NCBI GenBank assembly: GCA_965267355.1
Contig: OZ253956.1
Span: 248,001 to 312,000, forward strand
Direction of reading: 5' to 3'
Length of the DNA: 64,000 bases
Origin: GCA-002793235 sp965267355
GTDB lineage: Bacteria; Bacteroidota; Bacteroidia; Flavobacteriales_E; Vicingaceae
Part shown: positions 44,605 through 53,648 of the stretch, piece by piece
How positions within the stretch are numbered: position 1 is the stretch's first letter
How the letters are laid out: each line of letters opens with the position of its first letter
The notes under the pieces: model-generated
The model's database searches: none
Seen by the model: the letters and a program-made list of their open reading frames with translations, nothing else
Told to the model about the DNA's origin: nothing
Position numbers and translations under genes: made by a program

Positions 44605-47526
44605 TTAAGACAGATATTCGGATGGAAGTTTGCCAAAGCGTTCCGTATATAATTGAGTAAAGTAACTTGGTTTTTCAAAACCAACAGCATAACAAACTTC
44701 TGCAACAGTGTGATACTTTTTAGATTTTAATAAATCTTGAGCTGCTAAAAGTTTTACTTCACGAATAAATTTCAGTGGAGTAAGTCCCGTTATTCTTTTT
44801 ACAGTTCTTGTGAGTTGTTTATCTCCTAATGCCATCTGATTTGCCAATTCGGCAACACCAAAATCAGATGATGAAAGGTTATCAGAGACTATTGTTTTTA
44901 GCTTTACTAAAAAAGCTTGATCCTTATCAATATCTGGTTTATCGCTATTGGATATTTCAACTAATCTTTCTTTTCTATTCTGAAGTAAATTAGCCACTCT
45001 AGCTATTAATTCCTTCTGACTGAAAGGTTTGGTTATATAATCATCTATTCCAATAGAAAGTGCATTTAACTTATCTTCTTCGGCAGATCTTGCAGTGAGC
45101 ATTATGGTCGATATATCCTTGTATTCAGAATTAGCCTTTAGTTTACTTAACAACTCAAACCCTCCCATATTTGGCATCATAAGATCTATAGTCATTAAAT
45201 CAATTTTGTTTTTTGATAGTATTTCTAATGCATCAATACCATCGTTAGCTACAAAAACTTTAGCAAAGTCACTTAAAATATCTTTAAGATAATGCTGCAT
45301 TTCTCGATTATCTTCAACTACAAGAATATTGAAAGATGATTCTTTCAAAATAGGTTGTTCTGGAAGTGACAAATTCTCTTCTTCTTGTTTATCGATAGGT
45401 TGAGAAGCAATTTTGTCTACAATCACTTCCGGTGGAAATACAATTGTAAACGTACTACCTTTTCCTTCCTCAGAACTCACCGAAACAATTCCATTATGCA
45501 ATTCCATATACTCTTTAACAATGGTTAGACCTATTCCAGTACCACCTTGTTCTATCATTTTTTTACTTGAAGATTGGTAATATCGATCAAACACCTTAGA
45601 TATTTCAGACTTAGAAATTCCAATACCGGAATCCTTTACAGCACAAGTTATTTGACCATTTTCAAGATAAATATGTAAAATTACCTGCCCTCCTCTTGGC
45701 GTATATTTTATAGCATTCGATATAAGGTTGTTTAACACTTTTTCAATCTTTCCGCTATCGATATTAACTAAGATATTTTTTTCAATATCTATTTGTTGTA
45801 TTAATTCTATATCAAACTGTTGAGCATAAGACTCAAATGTGAAAAATATTCGATCTACAAATGAAGCTAGTGAAACTTGCTCAGTATTTAATTCCATTTT
45901 ACTGGACTCAAGCTTTCCTAAAGCTAAAATTTCTGAAACCATCTCAACAAGTCTGTCATTGTTTTTCTTTGCTACTTGAATGCTTTTCCTCTGATTATCA
46001 TTCAACCCACCAAATCGATCATTTAGCATTGATTCCATGTGACCAGAAATAAGTGTGAGCGGTGTTTTTAATTCATGAGCTACATTATTAAAAAATTTGG
46101 TTTTAGTTTGATCTAGCTCTTTCAATTTTTGAGCTTGTTCTTCTATTAACTGCTTTTGGTGTTTAATTAACCTTAATCTTTTTACGATTACAACAAGCAT
46201 TAGTATTAATAAGATTGCTATACCTATTACAAAAAATACTATTATTTGATTTTGACGCTTTTTCTGAATTTCTAATGCTAGTTTCTTTTCATTTTCTGCG
46301 TCATCTAGAGCTTTCTTTTTTTCATACTTATATTGTGTCTCCTTCTCAAAACTTAAATCCTTTAATTCTTGGTTAGCTATACTATCTTTTAAAATAGTAT
46401 ATGTTTCCAGCATATTATAAGCCTTTTGATAATCTTCAAGTTCTAAATACAAATCCTTTAAAAATTGTGATGATTGAATAATATTATCAACGAAACCAAT
46501 TTCAGTTGCGACATCAAAAGACCTTTCACCCATTTGCTTTGAGACTTTTAAATTACCTCTATCCCTTTCTATAGATGCTATTGCCATTAGGGTATAACTA
46601 ATTCCGTCTTTAGCTTCTATTTCTTCCTTTATTTCAAGAGACTTGTAATAATATTCTAATGCCTTATCATTGTCATTACCTGTATAATATCTTCCCAACG
46701 AATGAAGAGATTGCGAAACATTGAGTTTATCATTTTTTTCTTCATAATAAGTCAACACTTTTTGTTGAAGACCTATTGCTTCTTGAAGGTTTCCAGACAT
46801 ATGTGAAAAGCTGGCTAAAGTGGAGTTTACGTGCATTACTTTCTCCAGGTCGCCTAACTCTTCATATATTTTAAGCGCTTTTTCAAAATTTTCAACCGTT
46901 TTATCTGGTTGTCCCATGTTATAATAAATACCTCCTAGATTAATAAGAGCATTTGCCTCATCCTTTTTATTGCCGATTTTAATACTAATATCTATAGCTT
47001 TATAACCACATTCCAGAGCTTTTTCCATTCTCCCCAGATCCAAATAGGATAAACTCATTGAATTATAGCAATCCCCCATTAGTTGATAATCTTCTATATC
47101 ATTTGCTATTTTTACACCTAATTGATAATCTTTAATAGCAAGTTCCGTTTGTGCATGAACATCATAGTCATAGCCTCTATTTAAAAGCCCTGAAATTTTG
47201 TATTTCTTGTACCTAATTAACTCCTTAACACCTTTCTCAGTTATAAGTTTCTGATTAACCCAATGCAACATATAATTATTGTAGGCATTTGAAACCTTTT
47301 GATCATAAACATTTGCTGCAATCTTATTTAGGTAATAGCATTTAAGAGTATCATTCTCCGAATCGTGAAATTTTGTTAATAATGTATCTAATTGTAGTTT
47401 TAGGTCGTCAGAAATACTGTTTAAATCTAATGAATCAATCAAATAGAAGTTTTTATTGGCTAAATTCTTCCCTACCCCTAAAGAGGTATATAACATTATA
47501 AGCGTTAGTATTAGGCATCTAAACAT
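44605..47526 (-). CDS. Hybrid two-component sensor: TPR - histidine kinase - receiver - AraC
   Basis: This 973-residue membrane sensor has a signal peptide (1-18), periplasmic TPRs (about 110-385), a charged coil with YKYEKKKALDDAENE (400-414) and one membrane helix (about 427-448). The histidine kinase follows: H-box FFNNVAHELKTPL with H484, N-box LISNAIKYTP, and G boxes KDSGIGIS and GGTGIGLTIV. The receiver domain (about 733-850) has acidic pocket E738-D739, phospho-acceptor D781 and K833. An AraC-type helix-turn-helix is at 870-973. All catalytic residues are intact, so sensing, phosphorelay and DNA binding are in one chain. Sensing would be through the TPRs rather than the propellers of polysaccharide-utilisation hybrids. 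Its N-terminal half matches the PP2C-LuxR sensor at 11-13.6 kb. Confidence 0.93.
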   Translation of the reverse strand: MFRCLILTLIMLYTSLGVGKNLANKNFYLIDSLDLNSISDDLKLQLDTLLTKFHDSENDTLKCYYLNKIAANVYDQKVSNAYNNYMLHWVNQKLITEKGVKELIRYKKYKISGLLNRGYDYDVHAQTELAIKDYQLGVKIANDIEDYQLMGDCYNSMSLSYLDLGRMEKALECGYKAIDISIKIGNKKDEANALINLGGIYYNMGQPDKTVENFEKALKIYEELGDLEKVMHVNSTLASFSHMSGNLQEAIGLQQKVLTYYEEKNDKLNVSQSLHSLGRYYTGNDNDKALEYYYKSLEIKEEIEAKDGISYTLMAIASIERDRGNLKVSKQMGERSFDVATEIGFVDNIIQSSQFLKDLYLELEDYQKAYNMLETYTILKDSIANQELKDLSFEKETQYKYEKKKALDDAENEKKLALEIQKKRQNQIIVFFVIGIAILLILMLVVIVKRLRLIKHQKQLIEEQAQKLKELDQTKTKFFNNVAHELKTPLTLISGHMESMLNDRFGGLNDNQRKSIQVAKKNNDRLVEMVSEILALGKLESSKMELNTEQVSLASFVDRIFFTFESYAQQFDIELIQQIDIEKNILVNIDSGKIEKVLNNLISNAIKYTPRGGQVILHIYLENGQITCAVKDSGIGISKSEISKVFDRYYQSSSKKMIEQGGTGIGLTIVKEYMELHNGIVSVSSEEGKGSTFTIVFPPEVIVDKIASQPIDKQEEENLSLPEQPILKESSFNILVVEDNREMQHYLKDILSDFAKVFVANDGIDALEILSKNKIDLMTIDLMMPNMGGFELLSKLKANSEYKDISTIMLTARSAEEDKLNALSIGIDDYITKPFSQKELIARVANLLQNRKERLVEISNSDKPDIDKDQAFLVKLKTIVSDNLSSSDFGVAELANQMALGDKQLTRTVKRITGLTPLKFIREVKLLAAQDLLKSKKYHTVAEVCYAVGFEKPSYFTQLYTERFGKLPSEYLS

Positions 47527-47531
47527 TGCCC

Positions 47532-47565
47532 GAAAAATACAAAAAGTTAAGTGATGTGCATATCA
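47532..47565 (-). promoter_or_regulatory. Probable promoter/operator of the hybrid sensor gene
   Basis: TGATGTGCATATCA (47552-47565, a 14-bp palindrome with one mismatch) lies 26 bases before the ATG. TATTTTTC (7 of 8 to TAnnTTTG) lies at 47532-47539 on the minus strand. The palindrome plus two flanking bases matches 24357-24372, in front of the giant surface protein gene, at 15 of 16 positions. Confidence 0.4.
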
Positions 47566-47585
47566 GAATTCATAGAAATCAATCG

Positions 47586-48125
47586 TCATTCTAACACCAA
47601 ACTCTCCATTTTATCCAATTTCTTTTGCGTAAAATCACCTGAGGTAGTGTAAACTATATTCCTTTTTTGGTTAATTACATAAAAGTGAGGTTTGCTTTTA
47701 TCTTTAATCTTTAGTTTGTTCTTATACTCATCTAAGTTTCCTTTATAGAACAATACATACGGGAACAACTCCTTATCTAACTCTTGTTTGGTTTTCTTCT
47801 TTACAGAATTATACGCTGTCTTATTCACCCCACTAAATACTGGAACAAAATAAATGTCCACATTATAGTCAATCGGTATAAATGTGTTTTGATTAATGAA
47901 CAAATCGTAAACTGGCTGCATCCAGGTTCTTAAAGCTGCCTCAGCTTTTTTAGATGAAGCTATTCCTATAATGGTAAACTTTCCATTAATACCTGAAGGA
48001 ATATTTATAGTTTCATCATATAAGGTTTCCCCTCTAATAATTGGGAATTTATTGTGATTATCAGCAACTAGATTAAAAGCTAGAAAAAGTAATGCTAAAA
48101 ATAAAATAGATTTGATGGTTTTCAT
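47586..48125 (-). CDS. Exported cysteine-free thioredoxin-fold-like protein
   Basis: This 179-residue protein has a signal peptide (about 1-21). The order of strands and helices (KFTIIGIASSKKAEAALRTWMQPVYDLF, VDIYFVPVFSG, KELFPYVLFYKG, KPHFYVINQKRNIVYTTSGDFT) resembles a thioredoxin/AhpC-type fold with the terminal FYVIxxxxxIxxxxxG pattern of redoxins. It contains no cysteine at all, so it cannot be an oxidoreductase. The family is not recognised with certainty, and a scaffold or periplasmic assembly role is possible. Its 3' end is duplicated about 7.3 kb downstream, which marks the edge of a possible inserted module. Confidence 0.7.
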   Translation of the reverse strand: MKTIKSILFLALLFLAFNLVADNHNKFPIIRGETLYDETINIPSGINGKFTIIGIASSKKAEAALRTWMQPVYDLFINQNTFIPIDYNVDIYFVPVFSGVNKTAYNSVKKKTKQELDKELFPYVLFYKGNLDEYKNKLKIKDKSKPHFYVINQKRNIVYTTSGDFTQKKLDKMESLVLE

Positions 48126-48233
48126 AGGAAATTGGTTAAACGGTTCATTATAAAAACGAGATAACCATCAAAATTATTACACCAACAAACCCTGGTTAAA
48201 AGAAATATCGTTAAAGTCTAAAGAGTAAAACTG

Positions 48234-49556
48234 TTACAACAATTCATTCGCCACGTTTGCCAACTCAGAGCGTTCTCCTTTTTCTAAGGTAATATGAGCA
48301 AACAATTCGTGTCCTTTTAATCGATCTATCAAGTAAGAAAGCCCATTTGATTGTTCATCTAAATATGGCGTGTCTATTTGATTAACATCACCAGTAAAGA
48401 CTATCTTGGTATTCTCTCCTGCACGTGTGATAATGGTTTTCACCTCATGTGGTGTTAAATTTTGAGCCTCATCAACTATAAAGAAAACATCCGATAAACT
48501 CCTTCCTCTAATATAAGCCAAAGGAGCAATAACAATCTTACCGCTCTTTTCCATGTCCTCAATTCCCTTGTACTTACGCTCGTTTTGGCTAAACTGGTTT
48601 TTAATAAACTTCATGTTATCCATTAAAGGCTGCATATAAGGGTTTATCTTTTCTTGAGCATCACCAGGCAAATAACCAATATCTTTATTGCTTAATGGTA
48701 CAATTGGTCTTGCTAAAATAATTTGATGGTATTTTTTGTGTTGCTCCAAAGCACTTGCCAAAGCCAACAATGTTTTACCTGTACCTGCTACACCTTGCAA
48801 AGTGATTAGCTTAATGTTTTCATTCAATAAAGCATTAATAGCAAAGGTTTGTTCTGCATTTTTTGGCTTAATTCCATAAACATATTGCTTCTCAACTCTT
48901 TCTAATTTTTCATCAAAAGGGTTGTAATATGCCAACCCTGATGAAGTACCATTCTTTAAAATATAGAAATGATTTTTATCTGGCTTTTTTAAAAATTTAG
49001 GCTTAGTTAACGAACCTTTTGTAAATAAACTTTTTAGTTCATCATGATCAACATTATTAATTAATGATTTACCTGTAAATAAGTCTTTTACATCGTTAAT
49101 TACCTTACCCGATTTAAAATCTTCAGCATTTAAATCTAGTGCTTTAGCTTTAAGTCTTAGGTTAATATCTTTAGTTACCAACACCACTTTTTGCTTTGGT
49201 GTTTTCTTTTGTAACGACATGGCTGCACTTAAAATCAAATGGTCAGCTTTATGCTCCTGAAAAACCTCTTCAGTTTTTACCACATTCTCATCATGGTAGA
49301 TGATTTTAAACCTTCCTTTTCCTCCATTAATCTTTACCCACTTTTGCAACGATTCATGTTTCTCTGATAGTTTATCTAGAAATCTTATAAACTCTCTTGC
49401 TTCATAATTTTTGGTATCAGTACCTTTCTTAAAATTATCCAACTCTTCTAATACCGTAATTGGTATGGCAATATCATTCTCTTCAAAACATTTAATAGCG
49501 TTGTGGTCGTGCAAGATTACAGAAGTATCAAGCACGTAAATTTTACGTTGCGACAT
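48234..49556 (-). CDS. PhoH family ATPase with N-terminal PIN domain (PhoH2/YlaK-like)
   Basis: This 440-residue protein has a PIN ribonuclease domain (about 5-150, VLDTSVILHDHNAI, VLEELDNFKKG, ADHLILSAA, VLVTKDINLRLKA) with its acidic metal-binding residues. The PhoH ATPase follows (about 225-440, Walker A LQGVAGTGKTLLALASAL, Walker B FFIVDEAQNLTPHEV, VFTGDVNQID). PIN-PhoH proteins act as ATP-dependent RNA unwinding and cleavage enzymes in other bacteria. That activity is inferred here from the intact motifs. It is cytosolic and transcribed alone. Confidence 0.93.
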   Translation of the reverse strand: MSQRKIYVLDTSVILHDHNAIKCFEENDIAIPITVLEELDNFKKGTDTKNYEAREFIRFLDKLSEKHESLQKWVKINGGKGRFKIIYHDENVVKTEEVFQEHKADHLILSAAMSLQKKTPKQKVVLVTKDINLRLKAKALDLNAEDFKSGKVINDVKDLFTGKSLINNVDHDELKSLFTKGSLTKPKFLKKPDKNHFYILKNGTSSGLAYYNPFDEKLERVEKQYVYGIKPKNAEQTFAINALLNENIKLITLQGVAGTGKTLLALASALEQHKKYHQIILARPIVPLSNKDIGYLPGDAQEKINPYMQPLMDNMKFIKNQFSQNERKYKGIEDMEKSGKIVIAPLAYIRGRSLSDVFFIVDEAQNLTPHEVKTIITRAGENTKIVFTGDVNQIDTPYLDEQSNGLSYLIDRLKGHELFAHITLEKGERSELANVANELL

Positions 49557-49701
49557 ATAGATATGGATTTGTGTTTTTTATAGTTCCTGATCCTAATTTA
49601 CCTTTTCAAGGTTCACAATTTCTTCTTTAAATTTATTAAGAAAACACTCCAGCTCAGAAATTGAACTTTTGAAATAATGAACAGCAAATTGTTATTAAAC
49701 G

Positions 49702-49731
49702 AAAAAAGTCCCCATTTGACGGGAACTTTTA
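49702..49731 (-). terminator. Intrinsic terminator of purL
   Basis: On the minus strand AAAAGTTCCC-GTCAAAT-GGGGACTTTTTT forms a 10-bp stem with one wobble and a T run, 42 bases after the purL stop. The rest of the 216-bp gap up to phoH shows no further element. Confidence 0.85.
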
Positions 49732-49772
49732 ATTTTGTGTATTTCTAAATTTAACCTTTAGGTTGCAATAAA

Positions 49773-52700
49773 TTAACCTCTATTAGATTCAACCCAGTTT
49801 CTAGCATTTACAAATGCCTCAAACCAAGGTGTTACATCATCTTGTTTTCTATCTGTAGGATAATGACCTGCTTGCCAAGGGAAGATGATTCTTTCCAAGT
49901 GAGGCATCATTGCTAAATGTCTTCCATCTTCTGAACACATACCTGCAGTATCATATTCTGATGCATTTGGATTAGCTGGATAAGCATTTCCTGAATATTT
50001 CATTACAATGTTATAATCTTCCTCTTCGCCTTCAAATAAGAAGCGGCCTTCCCCGTGTGCCACCCATATACCTAATTTACTTCCGGCTAATGAGTTTAAC
50101 ATCACAGAGTTATTTTCTGGAATATCTACATTTAAATAACTTGATTCAAACTTGTGTGATTTGTTATGATGCATTGGTTGGGTTTCTCCTTTTGACTTTA
50201 CCAAACCAAGCTCCATCATTAGCTGACATCCATTACAAACTCCCAAACTTAATGTATCTGGTCTTGCATAGAAATTATCTAATGCTTCTTTTGCTTTTGG
50301 ATTATATAAGAAAGCTCCAGCCCAACCTTTAGCTGAACCTAATACATCTGAGTTAGAGAAACCACCTACAAAGACTATCATATTTACATCAGATAAGTCT
50401 TCCTTACCTGATATTAAATCGGTCATATGAATGTCTTTAACATCAAATCCAGCTAAGAATAATGAGTACGCCATTTCTCTATCTCCATTCACTCCTTTCT
50501 CTCTAATAATGGCAGCTTTAACCCCTGTAGCATTTTGCCTGCCATGAGCTAAATTGTAATCATATAGCTTACCCGTAAAAGATTCAGGTAACTGATAATC
50601 CAAAACAGTGTTTTTATACGATTCGAAACGCTCAGTTGCTAGTTCTTCGGTAGACTGTTTTTTATCTAATAGATAAGATGTTCTATACCAAACATCTCTC
50701 ATTTCGTCAATATCAAAAGACAATTGAGCATCTTGCTGTCTGATATTAATTACCCTATCAGCAGTTGGTGTTCCTATTAAATGAGCATGAACTCCTTTTT
50801 TACCTAACTCAGAAAGCACCTTTGTACTATCCTTAACTTGTAGTACAACAGCAGAAATTTCAGAGAACAAAATCTTCACTAAATCCTTCTCATCTAAAGA
50901 AGAGAAATTGATATCAACTCCGCCTTTACTATTGGCAAAATTCATTTCTAATAAAGTAGTAATTAAACCACCAGCAGAAACATCATGTCCAGCTAATACC
51001 AATCCTTCATTAATTAAGTTCTGAATACTATTAAAAGCATTAGCAAAGTATTCGTTATCTGCAATAGTTGGAGTTTCATCTCCTACTTTATTAATTACCT
51101 GAGCAAACGATGAACCTCCTAACTTGAATTTATCTCTTGAAAAATCAACTAGTAATAAAGATGTGTTTTCATCATTAACCAATACTGGTTCAATCACTTT
51201 TCTAACATCACTTACATGACCAGAAGCTGTAATTATTACAGTACCTGGTGAGTAAACTTTTTCATCTTTATACTTTTGAACCATTGATAAAGAATCCTTA
51301 CCTGTAGGAATATTAATTCCTAAATCACAGGCAAAATTACTCACTGCTTCTACTGCATCATATAACCTTGCATCTTCACCTTCATTCTTGCATGGCCACA
51401 TCCAGTTTGCACTTAATGAAACTGATTTTAAACCATCTTGCATTGGAGCCCAAACAATATTAGTAAGAGCTTCTGCAATTGCCATTTTACTACCATCTTT
51501 AGGGCAACTCAATGCTATTGCAGGGGCATGTCCTAAAGCTGTTGCAATTCCGTCTTTACCTTTAAAATCAAGAGCAACTACACCCAAATTGTTTAAAGGC
51601 AATTGAACTTCACCTGCTGTTTGTTGTTTTGCAACTTTACCTGTTACCGAACGGTCAACTTTATTTGTTAACCAATCTTTACATGCAACAGCTTCTAATT
51701 GTAAAACTTGTTTGATGTAATGTTCTATCTTAGAGTTGTCATAATCTACAGTGGCAAACCCTGGTTTAACTGTATTGTCAGTAATTACAGTTTTTGGTGG
51801 TTTACCAAACATATCTTCAATCTGTAAATCGATTGGATTTTGACCAGTTTTCTCATCAACAAAACTAAAGTGATGGTCGGCTGTAATTTCTCCAACAACG
51901 TACATTGGAGAACGCTCTCTTTTACAAATCTCCTCTAGCAAAGCAATATCTTCTTGTTTGATAACTAACCCCATTCTTTCTTGAGATTCGTTGCCTACAA
52001 TTTCTTTAGCTGATAAAGTTGGATCACCGACTGGAAGCTTTCTTAAATTAATAGCACCCCCAACTTCTTCAACTAACTCAGAAAGACAATTTAAATGCCC
52101 TCCAGCGCCATGATCGTGGATAGAAATGATTGGATTATTTGAAGCTTCTGCAAATGCTCTAACTGCATTTGAAGCTCTCTTTTGCATTTCTGGATTAGAA
52201 CGTTGTATTGCATTTAACTCTATGGCATTACTGAACTCTCCGGTTGCAACTGAAGATACCGCACTACCTCCCATTCCAATTCTATAATTATCTCCTCCTA
52301 ATACAACTATTTTATCTCCTTTTTCAGGAGTATGCTTTTGAGCATCTTCTAACTTGCCATAACCAATACCACCAGCCAACATGATTACCTTATCAAAGCC
52401 ATATTTCTTCCCTCCTTCTGCATGTTCAAAGGTTAGTAAAGAACCATTGATTAATGGTTGACCAAACTTATTTCCAAAATCAGAAGCTCCATTAGATGCT
52501 TTTACTAAAATATCAATCGGTGATTGATACAACCAATCTCTTGCTGGCATAACATTTTCCCAATCTCTTCCTTCCTCTAGTCTTGAATAAGAAGTCATGT
52601 AAACAGCTGTTCCAGCCATAGGAACACTACCTTGACCGCCAGCCATTCTATCTCTAATCTCACCCCCACTTCCTGTAGCTGCACCATTGAAAGGTTCAAC

Positions 52701-53459
52701 TGTAGTTGGAAAGTTATGCGTTTCTGCTTTTAAAGAAAGTACTGTATCTATATCCTTTGTTTCGAAAAAATCTGCTTTGTTTTGAGAAATTGGCGCAAAT
52801 TGCATTGCCTTAGGTCCCTTTACAAAACTTACATTGTCACTATATGCCGAAACAATAGTATTGGGATTTTCTTTAGAAGTCTTTCTAATTAAATTGAATA
52901 AAGAAGATGGTTTTTCTTTCCCATCAATAACAAATGTTCCATTAAAGATTTTGTGTCTACAATGCTCTGAGTTTACCTGAGAAAAACCAAACACTTCACT
53001 ATCTGTTAACTTTCTCCCAATCCTTTCACTCACATTAACTAAATATTCCACCTCAGCATCACTCAAAGCTAAACCTTCTTGTTGATTGTATTCCGCAATA
53101 TTATCAATATATTCAACTGGATCTGGCTCAATATCAATATCGAATAACTGCTGATTTAGTTCAGTAAACATCATCTCCAACATAGGATCATAAAAATCTT
53201 GGTCGGATTCAGCAATTTTATACTCTTCCATCCTAACGATATTCTCAATAGCCATATTCTGAGAAATCTCAACTGCATTGGTACTCCATGGAGAAACCAT
53301 TTCTGCTCTTGGCCCAATAAAATAACCAGATACTGAAGCATCATTTAAATGCTCACCTGCCAACAACCAATTAAGTTTTGGCAAGTCACTTTCGTTCATT
53401 TCACCTTGAAATTGAACTGCAATAATTTTGTTAGATTGAGTCTTAAAAAATGCTATCAT
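49773..53459 (-). CDS. purL: Phosphoribosylformylglycinamidine synthase (single-chain PurL)
   Basis: This 1228-residue cytosolic enzyme performs the fourth step of purine synthesis, using glutamine and ATP. It is the large single-chain form: an N-terminal PurS-like part, a linker, two AIR-synthase-type halves (SEHCRHKIFNGTF, LKAETHNFPTTVEPFNGAATGSGGEIRD, ISIHDHGAGGHLNCLSELV, AGHDVSAGGLITTLLEM) and a C-terminal glutamine amidotransferase. The latter has the nucleophile in LGVCNGCQLMMELG and the histidine-glutamate region AHGEGRFLF. The length is slightly under that of E. coli PurL and normal for Bacteroidota. Transcribed alone. Confidence 0.97.
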   Translation of the reverse strand: MIAFFKTQSNKIIAVQFQGEMNESDLPKLNWLLAGEHLNDASVSGYFIGPRAEMVSPWSTNAVEISQNMAIENIVRMEEYKIAESDQDFYDPMLEMMFTELNQQLFDIDIEPDPVEYIDNIAEYNQQEGLALSDAEVEYLVNVSERIGRKLTDSEVFGFSQVNSEHCRHKIFNGTFVIDGKEKPSSLFNLIRKTSKENPNTIVSAYSDNVSFVKGPKAMQFAPISQNKADFFETKDIDTVLSLKAETHNFPTTVEPFNGAATGSGGEIRDRMAGGQGSVPMAGTAVYMTSYSRLEEGRDWENVMPARDWLYQSPIDILVKASNGASDFGNKFGQPLINGSLLTFEHAEGGKKYGFDKVIMLAGGIGYGKLEDAQKHTPEKGDKIVVLGGDNYRIGMGGSAVSSVATGEFSNAIELNAIQRSNPEMQKRASNAVRAFAEASNNPIISIHDHGAGGHLNCLSELVEEVGGAINLRKLPVGDPTLSAKEIVGNESQERMGLVIKQEDIALLEEICKRERSPMYVVGEITADHHFSFVDEKTGQNPIDLQIEDMFGKPPKTVITDNTVKPGFATVDYDNSKIEHYIKQVLQLEAVACKDWLTNKVDRSVTGKVAKQQTAGEVQLPLNNLGVVALDFKGKDGIATALGHAPAIALSCPKDGSKMAIAEALTNIVWAPMQDGLKSVSLSANWMWPCKNEGEDARLYDAVEAVSNFACDLGINIPTGKDSLSMVQKYKDEKVYSPGTVIITASGHVSDVRKVIEPVLVNDENTSLLLVDFSRDKFKLGGSSFAQVINKVGDETPTIADNEYFANAFNSIQNLINEGLVLAGHDVSAGGLITTLLEMNFANSKGGVDINFSSLDEKDLVKILFSEISAVVLQVKDSTKVLSELGKKGVHAHLIGTPTADRVINIRQQDAQLSFDIDEMRDVWYRTSYLLDKKQSTEELATERFESYKNTVLDYQLPESFTGKLYDYNLAHGRQNATGVKAAIIREKGVNGDREMAYSLFLAGFDVKDIHMTDLISGKEDLSDVNMIVFVGGFSNSDVLGSAKGWAGAFLYNPKAKEALDNFYARPDTLSLGVCNGCQLMMELGLVKSKGETQPMHHNKSHKFESSYLNVDIPENNSVMLNSLAGSKLGIWVAHGEGRFLFEGEEEDYNIVMKYSGNAYPANPNASEYDTAGMCSEDGRHLAMMPHLERIIFPWQAGHYPTDRKQDDVTPWFEAFVNARNWVESNRG

Positions 53460-53549
53460 TTTAATACAGAAATGTTAGAGCTGCAAAGTTAGAAAGAACC
53501 CCAAAACGGCAATTTTATAAACCCGTTTTTTTTCACAACATTTCAACAG

Positions 53550-53622
53550 TTTTTACCATTAAAATATTTTCCTCTTTTTTACCAACCTTTTTTACCCTGA
53601 ACACGTATTACATCTGTAATAC
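53550..53622 (+). promoter_or_regulatory. Upstream control region of the ECF sigma gene
   Basis: TTTTTACC occurs three times, starting at 53550, 53576 and 53589 (spacings of 26 and 13). It is followed by a perfect palindrome GTATTACA-TC-TGTAATAC (53605-53622), 26 bases before the GTG start. Such an arrangement fits an autoregulated sigma promoter or an operator, but no regulator is identified. Confidence 0.5.
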
Positions 53623-53648
53623 ACCAAAACTACTAACTTACTAAACAC

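Noticed and set aside
44605..47526. Polysaccharide-utilisation-type hybrid two-component system (SusR-like)
   Set aside because: The periplasmic part consists of TPRs without Reg_prop propellers or a Y_Y_Y domain, and no susC/susD genes are nearby.
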